This document shows, in pieces, positions 13,797-20,582 of a stretch of 20,582 bases of DNA. The stretch spans positions 1 through 20,582 of the forward strand of contig JASJGK010000259.1 of assembly GCA_033791585.1 (NCBI GenBank), read 5' to 3'. The notes under the pieces are model-generated. The model did no database searches and was not told where the DNA came from. It saw nothing but the letters and a program-made list of their open reading frames with translations. Both the position numbers and the translations under genes were made by a program. Each line of letters begins with the position of its first letter. The first letter of the stretch is position 1. Source of the stretch: JASJGK01 sp033791585. Lineage in GTDB: Bacteria > SAR324 > XYD2-FULL-50-16.

Positions 13797-14249
13797 ATGC
13801 GCCTTAAAAAACAAACCGATTATGCACTTAGAGTGTTAATGTACCTCACGATTAACCAAGAAAGCTCGGCAACGGTTAAAGAAATTGCAGACTCCTTTGA
13901 GATCTCGCAAAACCATTTAATGAAAGTGGTCCAAAATCTAAAGCATTTAGGCTACCTGCATACCGTAAGAGGCAACAAAGGCGGAATCTGGCTGGGCAAA
14001 CCACCAGGCGAAATTATCATTGGCCAAGCTCTACGTGACTTAGGTGAAGAAAATGAACTTGCAGAATGCTTTATCCAAGCTAGCAATTGCCGCATTACAG
14101 CCCAATGTAAGTTGAAACACGCCTTTAAAAAGGCGAATGATGCCTTTTTTGCTGTTTTAGATGACGTTAGTCTTGCCGATATCCAAGGCAACCCTGCGGC
14201 CTTGACCCAACTTTTAAACATCCCTGAAAGCTCTTTCGCTAGAGGCTAA
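13797..14249 (+). CDS. nsrR: NsrR-like Rrf2-family NO-responsive repressor
   Basis: A 150-residue Rrf2-family protein of normal length. A winged helix-turn-helix fills residues 1-70 (TVKEIADSFEISQNHLMKVV as recognition region, wing RGNKGGIWL). Three Cys, at 91, 98 and 104 (CFIQASNC, AQCKLK), match the Fe-S ligands of NsrR, and Asp8, the fourth ligand known in Streptomyces NsrR, is also present. The C-terminal LDDVSLADI matches the NsrR/Rrf2 helix. NsrR represses NO-detoxification genes until NO destroys or nitrosylates its cluster. The divergent norB gene and the palindrome between them support this role over IscR, whose Cys spacing differs. No clear SD precedes the ATG. Autoregulation through the shared spacer is likely. 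Confidence 0.9.
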   Translation: MRLKKQTDYALRVLMYLTINQESSATVKEIADSFEISQNHLMKVVQNLKHLGYLHTVRGNKGGIWLGKPPGEIIIGQALRDLGEENELAECFIQASNCRITAQCKLKHAFKKANDAFFAVLDDVSLADIQGNPAALTQLLNIPESSFARG

Positions 14250-14254
14250 AAACG

Positions 14255-14295
14255 AACCTACTGTAGCCACAGCCTTAGGGTTTATTCTTTTTTTT
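14255..14295 (+). terminator. Probable terminator after nsrR
   Basis: AACCTA pairs with TAGGGTT (one bulge) around an inner CTGT/ACAG hairpin (14261-14264 with 14269-14272). TATTC and eight T follow (14288-14295). The stem is imperfect but the T-tract is good, and the site is six bases past the nsrR stop. It would separate nsrR from the rnf operon. Confidence 0.5.
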
Positions 14296-14471
14296 AGTTG
14301 AATCCTTACCTTGGCCAGTTGATTTTGGTTAGTAATTTACCAAAATTGCCATAAACAGGGGGTATTTGCTTAATTTCTAAGTTTTTCAAAGCAAAAGTTA
14401 TTTACAATATATGTATATCCTTATAGACCTAGATTAAATATATTTCACAAAATTACCGTTAGGAACACACA

Positions 14472-15797
14472 TTGAAGCTCTTTACCTTTAAAAAAGGCAT
14501 CCACCCAGCGGAAGAAAAGCAATATACCTGCGATAAAACTATCGAGACCTTGCCCCGCCCGAAAGAAGTTTTTATTCCCTTAAGCCAACATATTGGTAAA
14601 CCTGCCTTACCTCTGGTAGCAAAAAAAGACGTGGTAAAAAAAGGCCAACTCATAGGCCAAGCCGATGGTTGGATTTCAGCCAACGTCCATGCCTCTATTT
14701 CAGGCACAGTTAAGGCTGTGGGCATGTTCCTTCATCCAATGGGTTCACGAGTGCCCATGGTGCATATTATTGCTAATGAAGAAGCCGAAGAAGAGCTTTT
14801 GCTTAACCACCCTCAAGACTGGAAGACTGCCAGCTTAGATGAACTAAAAAAGATTATTTTAGATGCTGGGATTGTGGGTCTTGGCGGTGCCGCGTTTCCA
14901 ACTCATGTGAAAATGTCTCCTCCAGAAGATAAAACGCTGGATACTTTTGTTTTAAATGGTTGCGAGTGCGAGCCTTACCTAACCTGTGACCACAGAATGA
15001 TGGTCGATGAAGCAGACAGAGTTTTAGACGGTATGGCTATCATCATGAAGATTTTACAGCTTAAAAGAGGTGTGATCGGGATTGAAAATAACAAACCTGA
15101 CGCTATCACCACTTTAAAAGAAAAGATTGCCGCCCGTGGCGAAAGCTGGGAAGTAATGGCCCTAAAATCTAAGTACCCGCAAGGGGCAGAAAAAATGTTA
15201 GTTAGTGCAGCCTTAAAGCGCAATGTGCCAGAAGGGGGTTTACCCTCAGATGTCGGAGTGGTGGTTAACAACGTAGGCACGGCCATGGCTATTGCTGATG
15301 CTGTTATTCGTGGGATTCCTCTAACGACAAGAGTGGTCACGGTAACAGGCCCAGGAATAGTTGAACCTAAAAATGTTTTGGCTAGAATCGGTGATTCCTT
15401 TGCCAACGCCGTTGAATTTTGTGGTGGCATTACCGATGACACCTCTCAGGTTTTTATGGGTGGCCCCATGATGGGCATGAGTCAATTTGATTTAAATGTT
15501 CCCATTGTAAAGGCTACCAGTGGCATTGTTGCCGTTAAAGAGGTTGCTGAAAAGAAGAATCAGATCTTCCCTTGTATTAAGTGCAACGCCTGCGTTGGCG
15601 CCTGCCCCGTGAATCTGCTCCCTAACAGGCTTTACAGATTAACAGAAAAAAACATGCCCCAAGAGGCACAAGACCGAGGCCTAATGAGCTGCATCGAATG
15701 TGGTTCTTGCGTCTTTGTTTGCCCCTCATCTATCCCCATTTTGCAGTGGATTCGCATCGGCAAATTTAAACATACCAATAGCCCCAAGAGTGCTTAA
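14472..15797 (+). CDS. rnfC: Rnf complex subunit C, NADH/ferredoxin-side Fe-S flavoprotein
   Basis: The TTG at 14472 has AGGA eight bases upstream and begins the conserved MKLFTFKKGIHP start, giving 441 residues, normal for the family. RnfC is the peripheral cytoplasmic subunit that exchanges electrons with NAD(H). It has an N-terminal barrel-sandwich segment (about 30-100), a nucleotide/FMN-binding region with the Gly-rich GLGGAAFPTH (136-145) and NGCECEPYL (162-170), an SLBB-like section, and two [4Fe-4S] motifs (Cys368/371/374/378 and Cys407/410/413/417). It is the first gene of rnfCDGEAB, with rnfD two bases after its stop. A short AT-rich region after the nsrR terminator should hold the operon promoter. 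Confidence 0.96.
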   Translation: MKLFTFKKGIHPAEEKQYTCDKTIETLPRPKEVFIPLSQHIGKPALPLVAKKDVVKKGQLIGQADGWISANVHASISGTVKAVGMFLHPMGSRVPMVHIIANEEAEEELLLNHPQDWKTASLDELKKIILDAGIVGLGGAAFPTHVKMSPPEDKTLDTFVLNGCECEPYLTCDHRMMVDEADRVLDGMAIIMKILQLKRGVIGIENNKPDAITTLKEKIAARGESWEVMALKSKYPQGAEKMLVSAALKRNVPEGGLPSDVGVVVNNVGTAMAIADAVIRGIPLTTRVVTVTGPGIVEPKNVLARIGDSFANAVEFCGGITDDTSQVFMGGPMMGMSQFDLNVPIVKATSGIVAVKEVAEKKNQIFPCIKCNACVGACPVNLLPNRLYRLTEKNMPQEAQDRGLMSCIECGSCVFVCPSSIPILQWIRIGKFKHTNSPKSA

Positions 15798-15799
15798 AC

Positions 15800-16906
15800 A
15801 TGGACGAAAATAAAGAAAACTTACCCCAGGAACCAGCTCCTAAGACGGTTGCCACTGAAGCAGTAGCTAAAGAAGCTGCCCCAGAAGAACCAAAGCCCGT
15901 GCCCCCTAAAAAGAAGAAAAAAGACCCGAGGGATAAATTATATAAGCCCAACCAGCCACTCGTGCTAACGGCTTCCCCCCACGATTACAACGTGACCACC
16001 ACCCCACAAATTATGTGGTCTGTTTTAGCCAGTTTGGTGCCTGCACTTGGCGCTGGGATCTTTTATTTTGGACTATACGCTGGCTTAGTTGTTTTGACCT
16101 GTATTCTATTTGCGATTTTGACTGAATATCTAATTAATCTACTTAGAAAGGTGCCCACCACTATTACTGATGGCAGTGCTCTGCTGACGGGTTTGCTCTT
16201 GGGTTTAACTCTACCCCCGACCTTCAGCCTTGTTTCAGCAGCATTAGGTAGCATCTTTGCTATAGCCGTGGGCAAACAAATTTTTGGTGGCCTTGGTTAT
16301 AATATCTTTAACCCAGCTTTGATTGGGCGAGCTTTTTTACAGGCCAGTTTCCCTGTGCCCATTACAACTTGGGTTTTCCCAAACACGGCAAAATACGTAA
16401 ATGTGGATGCAACAACAGCGGCAACCCCTCTGGGACTTTTTAAGTTTGAAGGCATCACCACTCCTTGGATGGACTTGATCACAGGCAACATTGGTGGCAG
16501 CATCGGCGAAACTTCAGCGGTTGCAATATTACTCGGTGGCCTTTATTTGGTCTTTAAAAAATACGCTGACTGGCGTGTGGTAGTAGGCTTTTTAGGCTCC
16601 ACGCTTATTACAGGCGCTTTTCTTTGGCTTTTAGTGCCCGACATGGCACCCAATCCCTTCTTTCATATTGTTGCAGGTGGCGCTTTATTTGGTGCCTTTT
16701 TTATGGCAACCGACATGGTTACCAGCCCTGTAAACCCGATCGGCGCTTGGATCTTTGGCCTTGGTTGCGGTTTTCTGTTGGTTATCATTCGTGTTTTTGG
16801 TGGCCTGCCTGAGGGCGTGATGTATTCTATTCTCTTAATGAATGGCGTTACACCTTTAATCAACCGATACACCCGACCGAAATACTTAGGGGAGATCAGA
16901 TCATGA
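15800..16906 (+). CDS. rnfD: Rnf complex subunit D, flavinylated membrane subunit
   Basis: A 368-residue integral membrane protein with about nine to ten helices after residue 68. The conserved SPHDYN start (59-64) is typical of the family's N-terminus. It is preceded here by about 55 extra residues rich in Glu, Ala, Pro and Lys (PKPVPPKKKKKDPRD), a cytoplasmic low-complexity extension. The flavinylation motif fits the ApbE consensus Dxx[ST]xAT: Asp203, Thr206 and Thr209 in DATTAATPL, with FMN expected on Thr209. RnfD belongs to the ion-translocating core. Its stop overlaps the rnfG start (ATGA). The needed flavin transferase ApbE is not in the window. Confidence 0.95.
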   Translation: MDENKENLPQEPAPKTVATEAVAKEAAPEEPKPVPPKKKKKDPRDKLYKPNQPLVLTASPHDYNVTTTPQIMWSVLASLVPALGAGIFYFGLYAGLVVLTCILFAILTEYLINLLRKVPTTITDGSALLTGLLLGLTLPPTFSLVSAALGSIFAIAVGKQIFGGLGYNIFNPALIGRAFLQASFPVPITTWVFPNTAKYVNVDATTAATPLGLFKFEGITTPWMDLITGNIGGSIGETSAVAILLGGLYLVFKKYADWRVVVGFLGSTLITGAFLWLLVPDMAPNPFFHIVAGGALFGAFFMATDMVTSPVNPIGAWIFGLGCGFLLVIIRVFGGLPEGVMYSILLMNGVTPLINRYTRPKYLGEIRS

Positions 16907-17499
16907 AAAAGTCTCTTAATATAGTATTAGTCTTAACCTTGATTACAGCCTTTAGCGGTGCCTTTTTGGCCTATTGGGATAGACACACAGGGCCTTTTAT
17001 TGCCGAAAACAAACGCATTGAGTTAGAAAAGGCAATTGCCTCAGTTCTACCGACCCACGATGCCTATACCACAAGGTTAATTGACCGCAGAACCTACTAT
17101 ATCGCCACCAATAAAGGCGAGCCAGTGGGCACCTGTTTTCGAGTTTTAGGGCCTGGCTTCCAAGGGAATATCGCTATAATGGTTGGGGTCAAGCCTGATC
17201 TAACTGAAATCACAGGCATCAAAACCTTAGAGCAAATTGAAACCCCTGGGCTAGGTACAAAAATCATCACTGACCCTGCCAACAAGGAAGACCCAAGATG
17301 GTTCCCCAAACAATTTGTTGGTTTAGTTATCGACAAGGCAATCACAGTGCTTAAAAATAAAAAGGCCGTTGGCCCACACCAGATTACAGCCATCACAGGT
17401 GCGACCATCACCTCTAAGGCCGTGGCAAAAATTATATCCAAAGGCGTGAGTAAATACCGCCAAGAATGGGAAGAACATGTGCTTGGTAAGGAGGATTAA
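16903..17499 (+). CDS. rnfG: Rnf complex subunit G, FMN-carrying subunit
   Basis: A 198-residue protein with one N-terminal membrane helix (about 6-24) and an extracytoplasmic FMN-binding domain. The motif TGATITS (165-171) carries Thr168, expected to bind FMN through a phosphoester bond made by ApbE. The position normally held by Asp in Dxx[ST]GAT is Thr162 here. Internal landmarks GFQGNIAIMVG and ETPGLG (113-118) are family-typical. Start overlaps rnfD by four bases, and rnfE follows two bases after the stop behind a strong AAGGAGG. Confidence 0.95.
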   Translation: MKKSLNIVLVLTLITAFSGAFLAYWDRHTGPFIAENKRIELEKAIASVLPTHDAYTTRLIDRRTYYIATNKGEPVGTCFRVLGPGFQGNIAIMVGVKPDLTEITGIKTLEQIETPGLGTKIITDPANKEDPRWFPKQFVGLVIDKAITVLKNKKAVGPHQITAITGATITSKAVAKIISKGVSKYRQEWEEHVLGKED

Positions 17500-17501
17500 T
17501 C

Positions 17502-18110
17502 ATGGCTAAGAAAGCAAATCCAATAGGTTATGAATTTAACAAGGGTGTCTGGGGAGAAAACCCTGTACTAGCTGCATTATTAGGCTTATGCCCCGTTTTA
17601 GCTGTTACCAACACCGCCGAAAACGGTCTGGCCATGGGTCTGGCGACCAGCTTTGTATTGATCTCCTCTAGTTTTATGGTGTCAATTTTAAGAAAGGTTA
17701 TCCCCAAGCAGGTTAGAATCGCAGGATATATCGTGATCATAGCAACCTTTGTGACCATGGCAGATCGGTTCTTAGCTGCCTACTTTTTTGAAATTAGTAA
17801 GTCCTTAGGGCCTTACATCCCCTTGATTGTGGTCAACTGTTTGATTTTGGGCCGCCAAGAGGCTTTTGCTAGTAAAAATAGCATTTTCAGAAGCTTAGTT
17901 GACGCTATTGGGATGGCTGTAGGCTTCACTTGGGTTTTAGTGATTCTAGGTGGCATTCGTGAAATTTTTGGCAGTGGCTCTTTATTTAACATCGCCCTAT
18001 TTGGTGATTGGTTTGAGCCTTGGATGGTGATGATATTGCCTCCAGGTGCCTTTTTCACTCTCGGATTGATGATTGCAGCCTACAAACTTACAAACATGAA
18101 GGGGGCTTAA
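17502..18110 (+). CDS. rnfE: Rnf complex subunit E
   Basis: A 202-residue protein with six membrane helices, homologous to RnfA. It holds the family's two membrane-embedded Cys: Cys30 in GLCPVLAVT and Cys113 in VVNCLILGR. With their counterparts in RnfA these coordinate a [2Fe-2S] cluster inside the membrane. An excellent SD (AAGGAGG) lies seven bases before the ATG, inside the end of rnfG. Length is typical. The gene directly abuts rnfA (stop TAA immediately followed by ATG), so 1:1 production with RnfA is expected. Confidence 0.96.
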   Translation: MAKKANPIGYEFNKGVWGENPVLAALLGLCPVLAVTNTAENGLAMGLATSFVLISSSFMVSILRKVIPKQVRIAGYIVIIATFVTMADRFLAAYFFEISKSLGPYIPLIVVNCLILGRQEAFASKNSIFRSLVDAIGMAVGFTWVLVILGGIREIFGSGSLFNIALFGDWFEPWMVMILPPGAFFTLGLMIAAYKLTNMKGA

Positions 18111-18689
18111 ATGGAGCTTATTTTAGTCTTTATCTCAGCCGCTATCGTTAACAACTTTGTTCTTAGTTATTTCCTTGGGATCTGCCCCTTTGTTGGTGTT
18201 TCCAAAAAGATTGATAGCGCCATTTCTATGGGCATGGCTGTTACCTTTGTTATGGCTATTACCGCCATCGTTACCTGGCTGATTCACCATCTTATCTTGG
18301 TGCCTTACGACCTTTTGGTTTTGGAATATGTAGCCTTTATCTTAGTTATTGCCTCACTAGTTCAGCTGGTAGAAATGTTTGTGCGCAAAGTAAGTAAACC
18401 TTTATATGATTCTTTGGGTATTTTCTTACCGCTCATTACTACAAACTGTGCTATTTTAGGTTTAGCTCTGTTTGCTATTTTACGTGAATATTCCTTTGCT
18501 AAGACCTTATCCTTTGGCCTTGGCGCTGGAGCAGGTTTTACCTTGGCCCTCGTTTTAATGGCAGGAATCAGAGAAGAATTAGAATTAGCCGAAATCCCCA
18601 AGCCCTTTGAAGGGGCAGGGATAACCATGATTGTTGCAGGTTGCTTAGCCCTTTCTTTTATGGGTTTTGCAGGTCTTATCTCAGCATAA
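18111..18689 (+). CDS. rnfA: Rnf complex subunit A
   Basis: A 192-residue six-helix membrane protein, the paralogue and partner of RnfE with opposite topology. It carries Cys25 in LGICPFVGVS and Cys113 in TTNCAILGLA, the other half of the shared [2Fe-2S] site. The ATG follows the rnfE stop with no gap, with GGGGG just upstream as part of the SD. rnfB starts 15 bases after its stop. Confidence 0.96.
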   Translation: MELILVFISAAIVNNFVLSYFLGICPFVGVSKKIDSAISMGMAVTFVMAITAIVTWLIHHLILVPYDLLVLEYVAFILVIASLVQLVEMFVRKVSKPLYDSLGIFLPLITTNCAILGLALFAILREYSFAKTLSFGLGAGAGFTLALVLMAGIREELELAEIPKPFEGAGITMIVAGCLALSFMGFAGLISA

Positions 18690-18704
18690 AGAGGAAACTT
18701 AACT

Positions 18705-19592
18705 ATGGACATTACTTTTTTACTGACTTCAACAGCCATCATGGGCGGAATGGGCACCCTATTCGCTATTGGATTGGCTATAGCCGATACAAAATTACAC
18801 GTTGAAGAAGACCCCAGAATTGAGCTTTTAGTGGATGCTTTACCCGGTGCAAACTGCGGTGGTTGCGGCGTTCCTGGTTGCGGGGCCTTTGCTGATGCTC
18901 TGGTTCAAGGCAAAGCCCAAGTGACAGGCTGCCCTGTAAATTCTGCTGATGATGTGGCTGAACTTGCTGCAATTATGGGCGTTGAAGCCACAGCAGGTGT
19001 TAGAAACATCGCTAGAATTTTGTGCCATGGTGGTGATGATGAAGTTGCCAAACGTGGTGAATACTTAGGAGTTAAAACCTGCATGGCGGCCCACCTAAAC
19101 AAAGGCGGAGACAAACTGTGTGAGTTTGGCTGCATGGGTTACTCAGACTGTGTGACTGTCTGCCCCTTTGACGCTATCTACATGAATGACAACAACATCC
19201 CCACAGTGATCGAAGATAAGTGCACTGGCTGCAACAACTGTGTGGTTGCTTGCCCCCGTGACATTATTGAATTGGTCCCTGAGGATAAAAATCTCTTTAT
19301 CTTTTGCCGAAGCCAAGACGAAGCAAGGTACGCCAGAAGCGTTTGCACGGTCTCTTGTGTCGGTTGCGGCGCTTGTGTGAAGGGCAGTGACGAGTCTATG
19401 ATGTGTATGAATGGTAACTTGCCTGTCATTGATTATAGCAAAGGCGGCACCGTTGAGATTTTACCTACAGCCAAGTGCCCGAATCATTCTATCAATATGA
19501 AGGGTGGTGAAGACCCTATCCAAAGCATCCACAACTATGTGGCCTATAGTAAAGACACCAATAAACCTGAAACTGAAGCCACTGATGTTTAA
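18705..19592 (+). CDS. rnfB: Rnf complex subunit B, ferredoxin-side polyferredoxin
   Basis: 295 residues, the long form seen in anaerobe-type rnfCDGEAB operons rather than the shorter (about 190) gammaproteobacterial form. A membrane anchor (about 5-27) is followed by a four-Cys Fe-S domain (51, 54, 59, 76 in NCGGCGVPGCG...GCPV). Two ferredoxin-type [4Fe-4S] motifs follow (139/143/149/153 and 173/176/179/183). A third is less regular, with Cys214/218/221/224, Cys234 and Cys258. RnfB takes electrons from, or gives them to, ferredoxin. AGAGGA lies about nine bases before the ATG. The C-terminal 40 residues are polar and probably disordered. Its stop overlaps the SD of rseC. Confidence 0.95.
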   Translation: MDITFLLTSTAIMGGMGTLFAIGLAIADTKLHVEEDPRIELLVDALPGANCGGCGVPGCGAFADALVQGKAQVTGCPVNSADDVAELAAIMGVEATAGVRNIARILCHGGDDEVAKRGEYLGVKTCMAAHLNKGGDKLCEFGCMGYSDCVTVCPFDAIYMNDNNIPTVIEDKCTGCNNCVVACPRDIIELVPEDKNLFIFCRSQDEARYARSVCTVSCVGCGACVKGSDESMMCMNGNLPVIDYSKGGTVEILPTAKCPNHSINMKGGEDPIQSIHNYVAYSKDTNKPETEATDV

Positions 19593-19600
19593 GGAATAGT

Positions 19601-20026
19601 GTGGAAATTGGATTTGTCACAAAACTAGAAGGGGCTTTTGCCTGGGTGAAGTTGCAAGAATCCAATTCTTGCCACTCTTGCGGAGCCAAGGATGTTTGCA
19701 GACCAGGGGAAGACGGCTCCAAGGATCTAAAAGTGGATAACCCAGTTGGCGCTTGTGTCGGCATGCAGGTTTCTGTGGCTGAAAAGGGCCGAGTCACCTT
19801 AAAAATTTCTTTTTTGCAATTTGGGTTACCCTTATTGAGCCTACTTTTGGGCATGGGTTTAACCAGTTACCTACCACAACCAGATGGCTGGCCTCTTGAA
19901 TTAGTGCAAAGCTTGTATGGGTTTTGCACTATGTTTATTTCAGGCGTGATCAGTTGGACTTGGGCCAATTCCTTGGCAAACGATGGGCCGCTGTTTACCA
20001 TTGTTGAAAATCGTAGTGGTTTCTAA
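19601..20026 (+). CDS. rseC: RseC/SoxR-reducing family membrane protein
   Basis: A 141-residue protein starting at GTG 19601 behind AAGGA (19591-19595). The N-terminal cytoplasmic part carries the family's Cys cluster CHSCGAKDVC (Cys24, 27, 33). Two membrane helices follow (about 68-90 and 102-124). In E. coli RseC works with the Rnf-like Rsx complex to keep SoxR reduced. Being last in the rnf operon fits a role in assembling the complex or passing electrons from it. Nothing downstream appears co-transcribed: nearly 300 bases and a possible terminator separate it from the next gene. Confidence 0.92.
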   Translation: MEIGFVTKLEGAFAWVKLQESNSCHSCGAKDVCRPGEDGSKDLKVDNPVGACVGMQVSVAEKGRVTLKISFLQFGLPLLSLLLGMGLTSYLPQPDGWPLELVQSLYGFCTMFISGVISWTWANSLANDGPLFTIVENRSGF

Positions 20027-20067
20027 AGGCAGTTTCTAAGCTTTTTGTTAACCTCCTTCTTTAAAAT

Positions 20068-20138
20068 AGATTCCTTGGCTAATTTTCTGTTATATCTGCA
20101 GTTACCATCCAAGTTAGTTTCCTTGGAATCTTTTATTT
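20068..20138 (+). terminator. Possible terminator with alternative stems after rseC
   Basis: AGATTCC/GGAATCT (20068-20074 with 20125-20131) can enclose CTAA/TTAG, or CCAAG/CTTGG (20109-20113 with 20122-20126) can form a tighter hairpin. TTTTATTT follows. The T-tract is interrupted and the stems are short, so confidence is low. Confidence 0.3.
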
Positions 20139-20317
20139 AGGGGGTTCCACAACTATCCCTAACCCAACCAGTTAAAAGGAAGTTTGCAAGGCAATACTAT
20201 TTATTTACTTACTCCTCCCCAGCGCTCCCCCCTAAACTAAAAAATAAAGGTTACAAAACCAGCTTCAATCCTTTATAAATAAAGCATCTTTTATTAACTA
20301 TTGAGGGCAAAAACACC

Positions 20318-20582
20318 ATGGATGCCAAAGAATCTTTCGACTATGACTATGTAATTATTGGCAGCGGTTTTGGCGGCTCTGTTTCGGCTCTAAGACTTAC
20401 AGAAAAGGGATACAAGGTCTTGGTCTTAGAAAAGGGAAGGCGCTTGGCTGCTGAAGACATGCCCAAGAGCAACTGGAACTTAAAAAGATGGCTCTGGTTG
20501 CCCTCATTTGGTTTCTTTGGTCTTTTTAAAATGACCTTTTTCCGCCATATAGGTATCGTCTCAGGCGTTGGGGTAGGGGGTG
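20318..20582 (+). CDS. GMC-type FAD-dependent oxidoreductase, N-terminal part
   Basis: Eighty-eight codons from ATG 20318, preceded by GAGGG ten bases upstream; the gene runs off the right edge. The start DYDYVIIGSGFGGSVSALRL (8-27) is the FAD-binding Rossmann fold (GxGxxG), with the acidic strand end LVLEKG (36-41). The segment FRHIGIVSGVGVGG at the edge leads into the conserved GGG loop of the GMC/cholesterol-oxidase group. Such enzymes oxidise alcohols or sterols, but the substrate cannot be told from this part. It probably has its own promoter in the AT-rich spacer after rseC. Confidence 0.88.
   Translation, partial: MDAKESFDYDYVIIGSGFGGSVSALRLTEKGYKVLVLEKGRRLAAEDMPKSNWNLKRWLWLPSFGFFGLFKMTFFRHIGIVSGVGVGG

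Overview
This is a window from an AT-leaning (about 40% G+C by eye), Gram-negative, respiring bacterium. It encodes lipoproteins with lipoboxes, an outer-membrane beta-barrel candidate, a haem c lipoprotein, a quinol-type nitric oxide reductase and a complete Rnf ion-pumping complex. TTG and GTG starts with good Shine-Dalgarno (SD) sequences recur. The gene mix would fit a proteobacterium-like lineage such as Bdellovibrionota/Oligoflexia or a relative. That is a guess: no rRNA or other marker gene is present.

Left part (1-4500) is the accessory, poorly known section. The 5' end of a lipoprotein gene and a haem c lipoprotein with an unusual run of Asn-Pro-Cys repeats lie on the minus strand. 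Divergent from them is a secreted, probably outer-membrane, beta-rich protein. Two plus-strand genes of unknown function follow (2890-3678 and 4191-4466), set in long AT-rich spacers that hold hairpins, repeats and at least one strong terminator.

Middle part (4800-11230) is signalling and osmotic protection. A four-PAS histidine kinase overlaps a receiver-only response regulator on the plus strand. Convergent to it is a YbdG-type mechanosensitive channel, then a hybrid histidine kinase with an unrecognised N-terminal domain.

Right part (11300-20582) is energy metabolism and NO defence. A long-form (quinol-type) NorB is transcribed away from an NsrR-like Rrf2 regulator that keeps three cysteines and Asp8. 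The spacer between them contains an imperfect 13-1-13 palindrome that resembles an NsrR operator and covers a -10-like sequence. After NsrR comes a tightly packed rnfCDGEAB operon ending in rseC, then the start of a GMC-type FAD oxidoreductase cut by the window edge.

Working model: NsrR senses NO and releases norB (and itself). NorB removes NO with electrons from the quinol pool. Rnf couples ferredoxin and NAD to ion pumping, and with RseC it may keep Fe-S regulators reduced. The best candidates for something undescribed are the NPC-repeat cytochrome lipoprotein, the structured leader upstream of the unknown gene at 2890, and the N-terminal domain of the hybrid kinase. I found no insertion sequence, CRISPR array, tRNA or rRNA.
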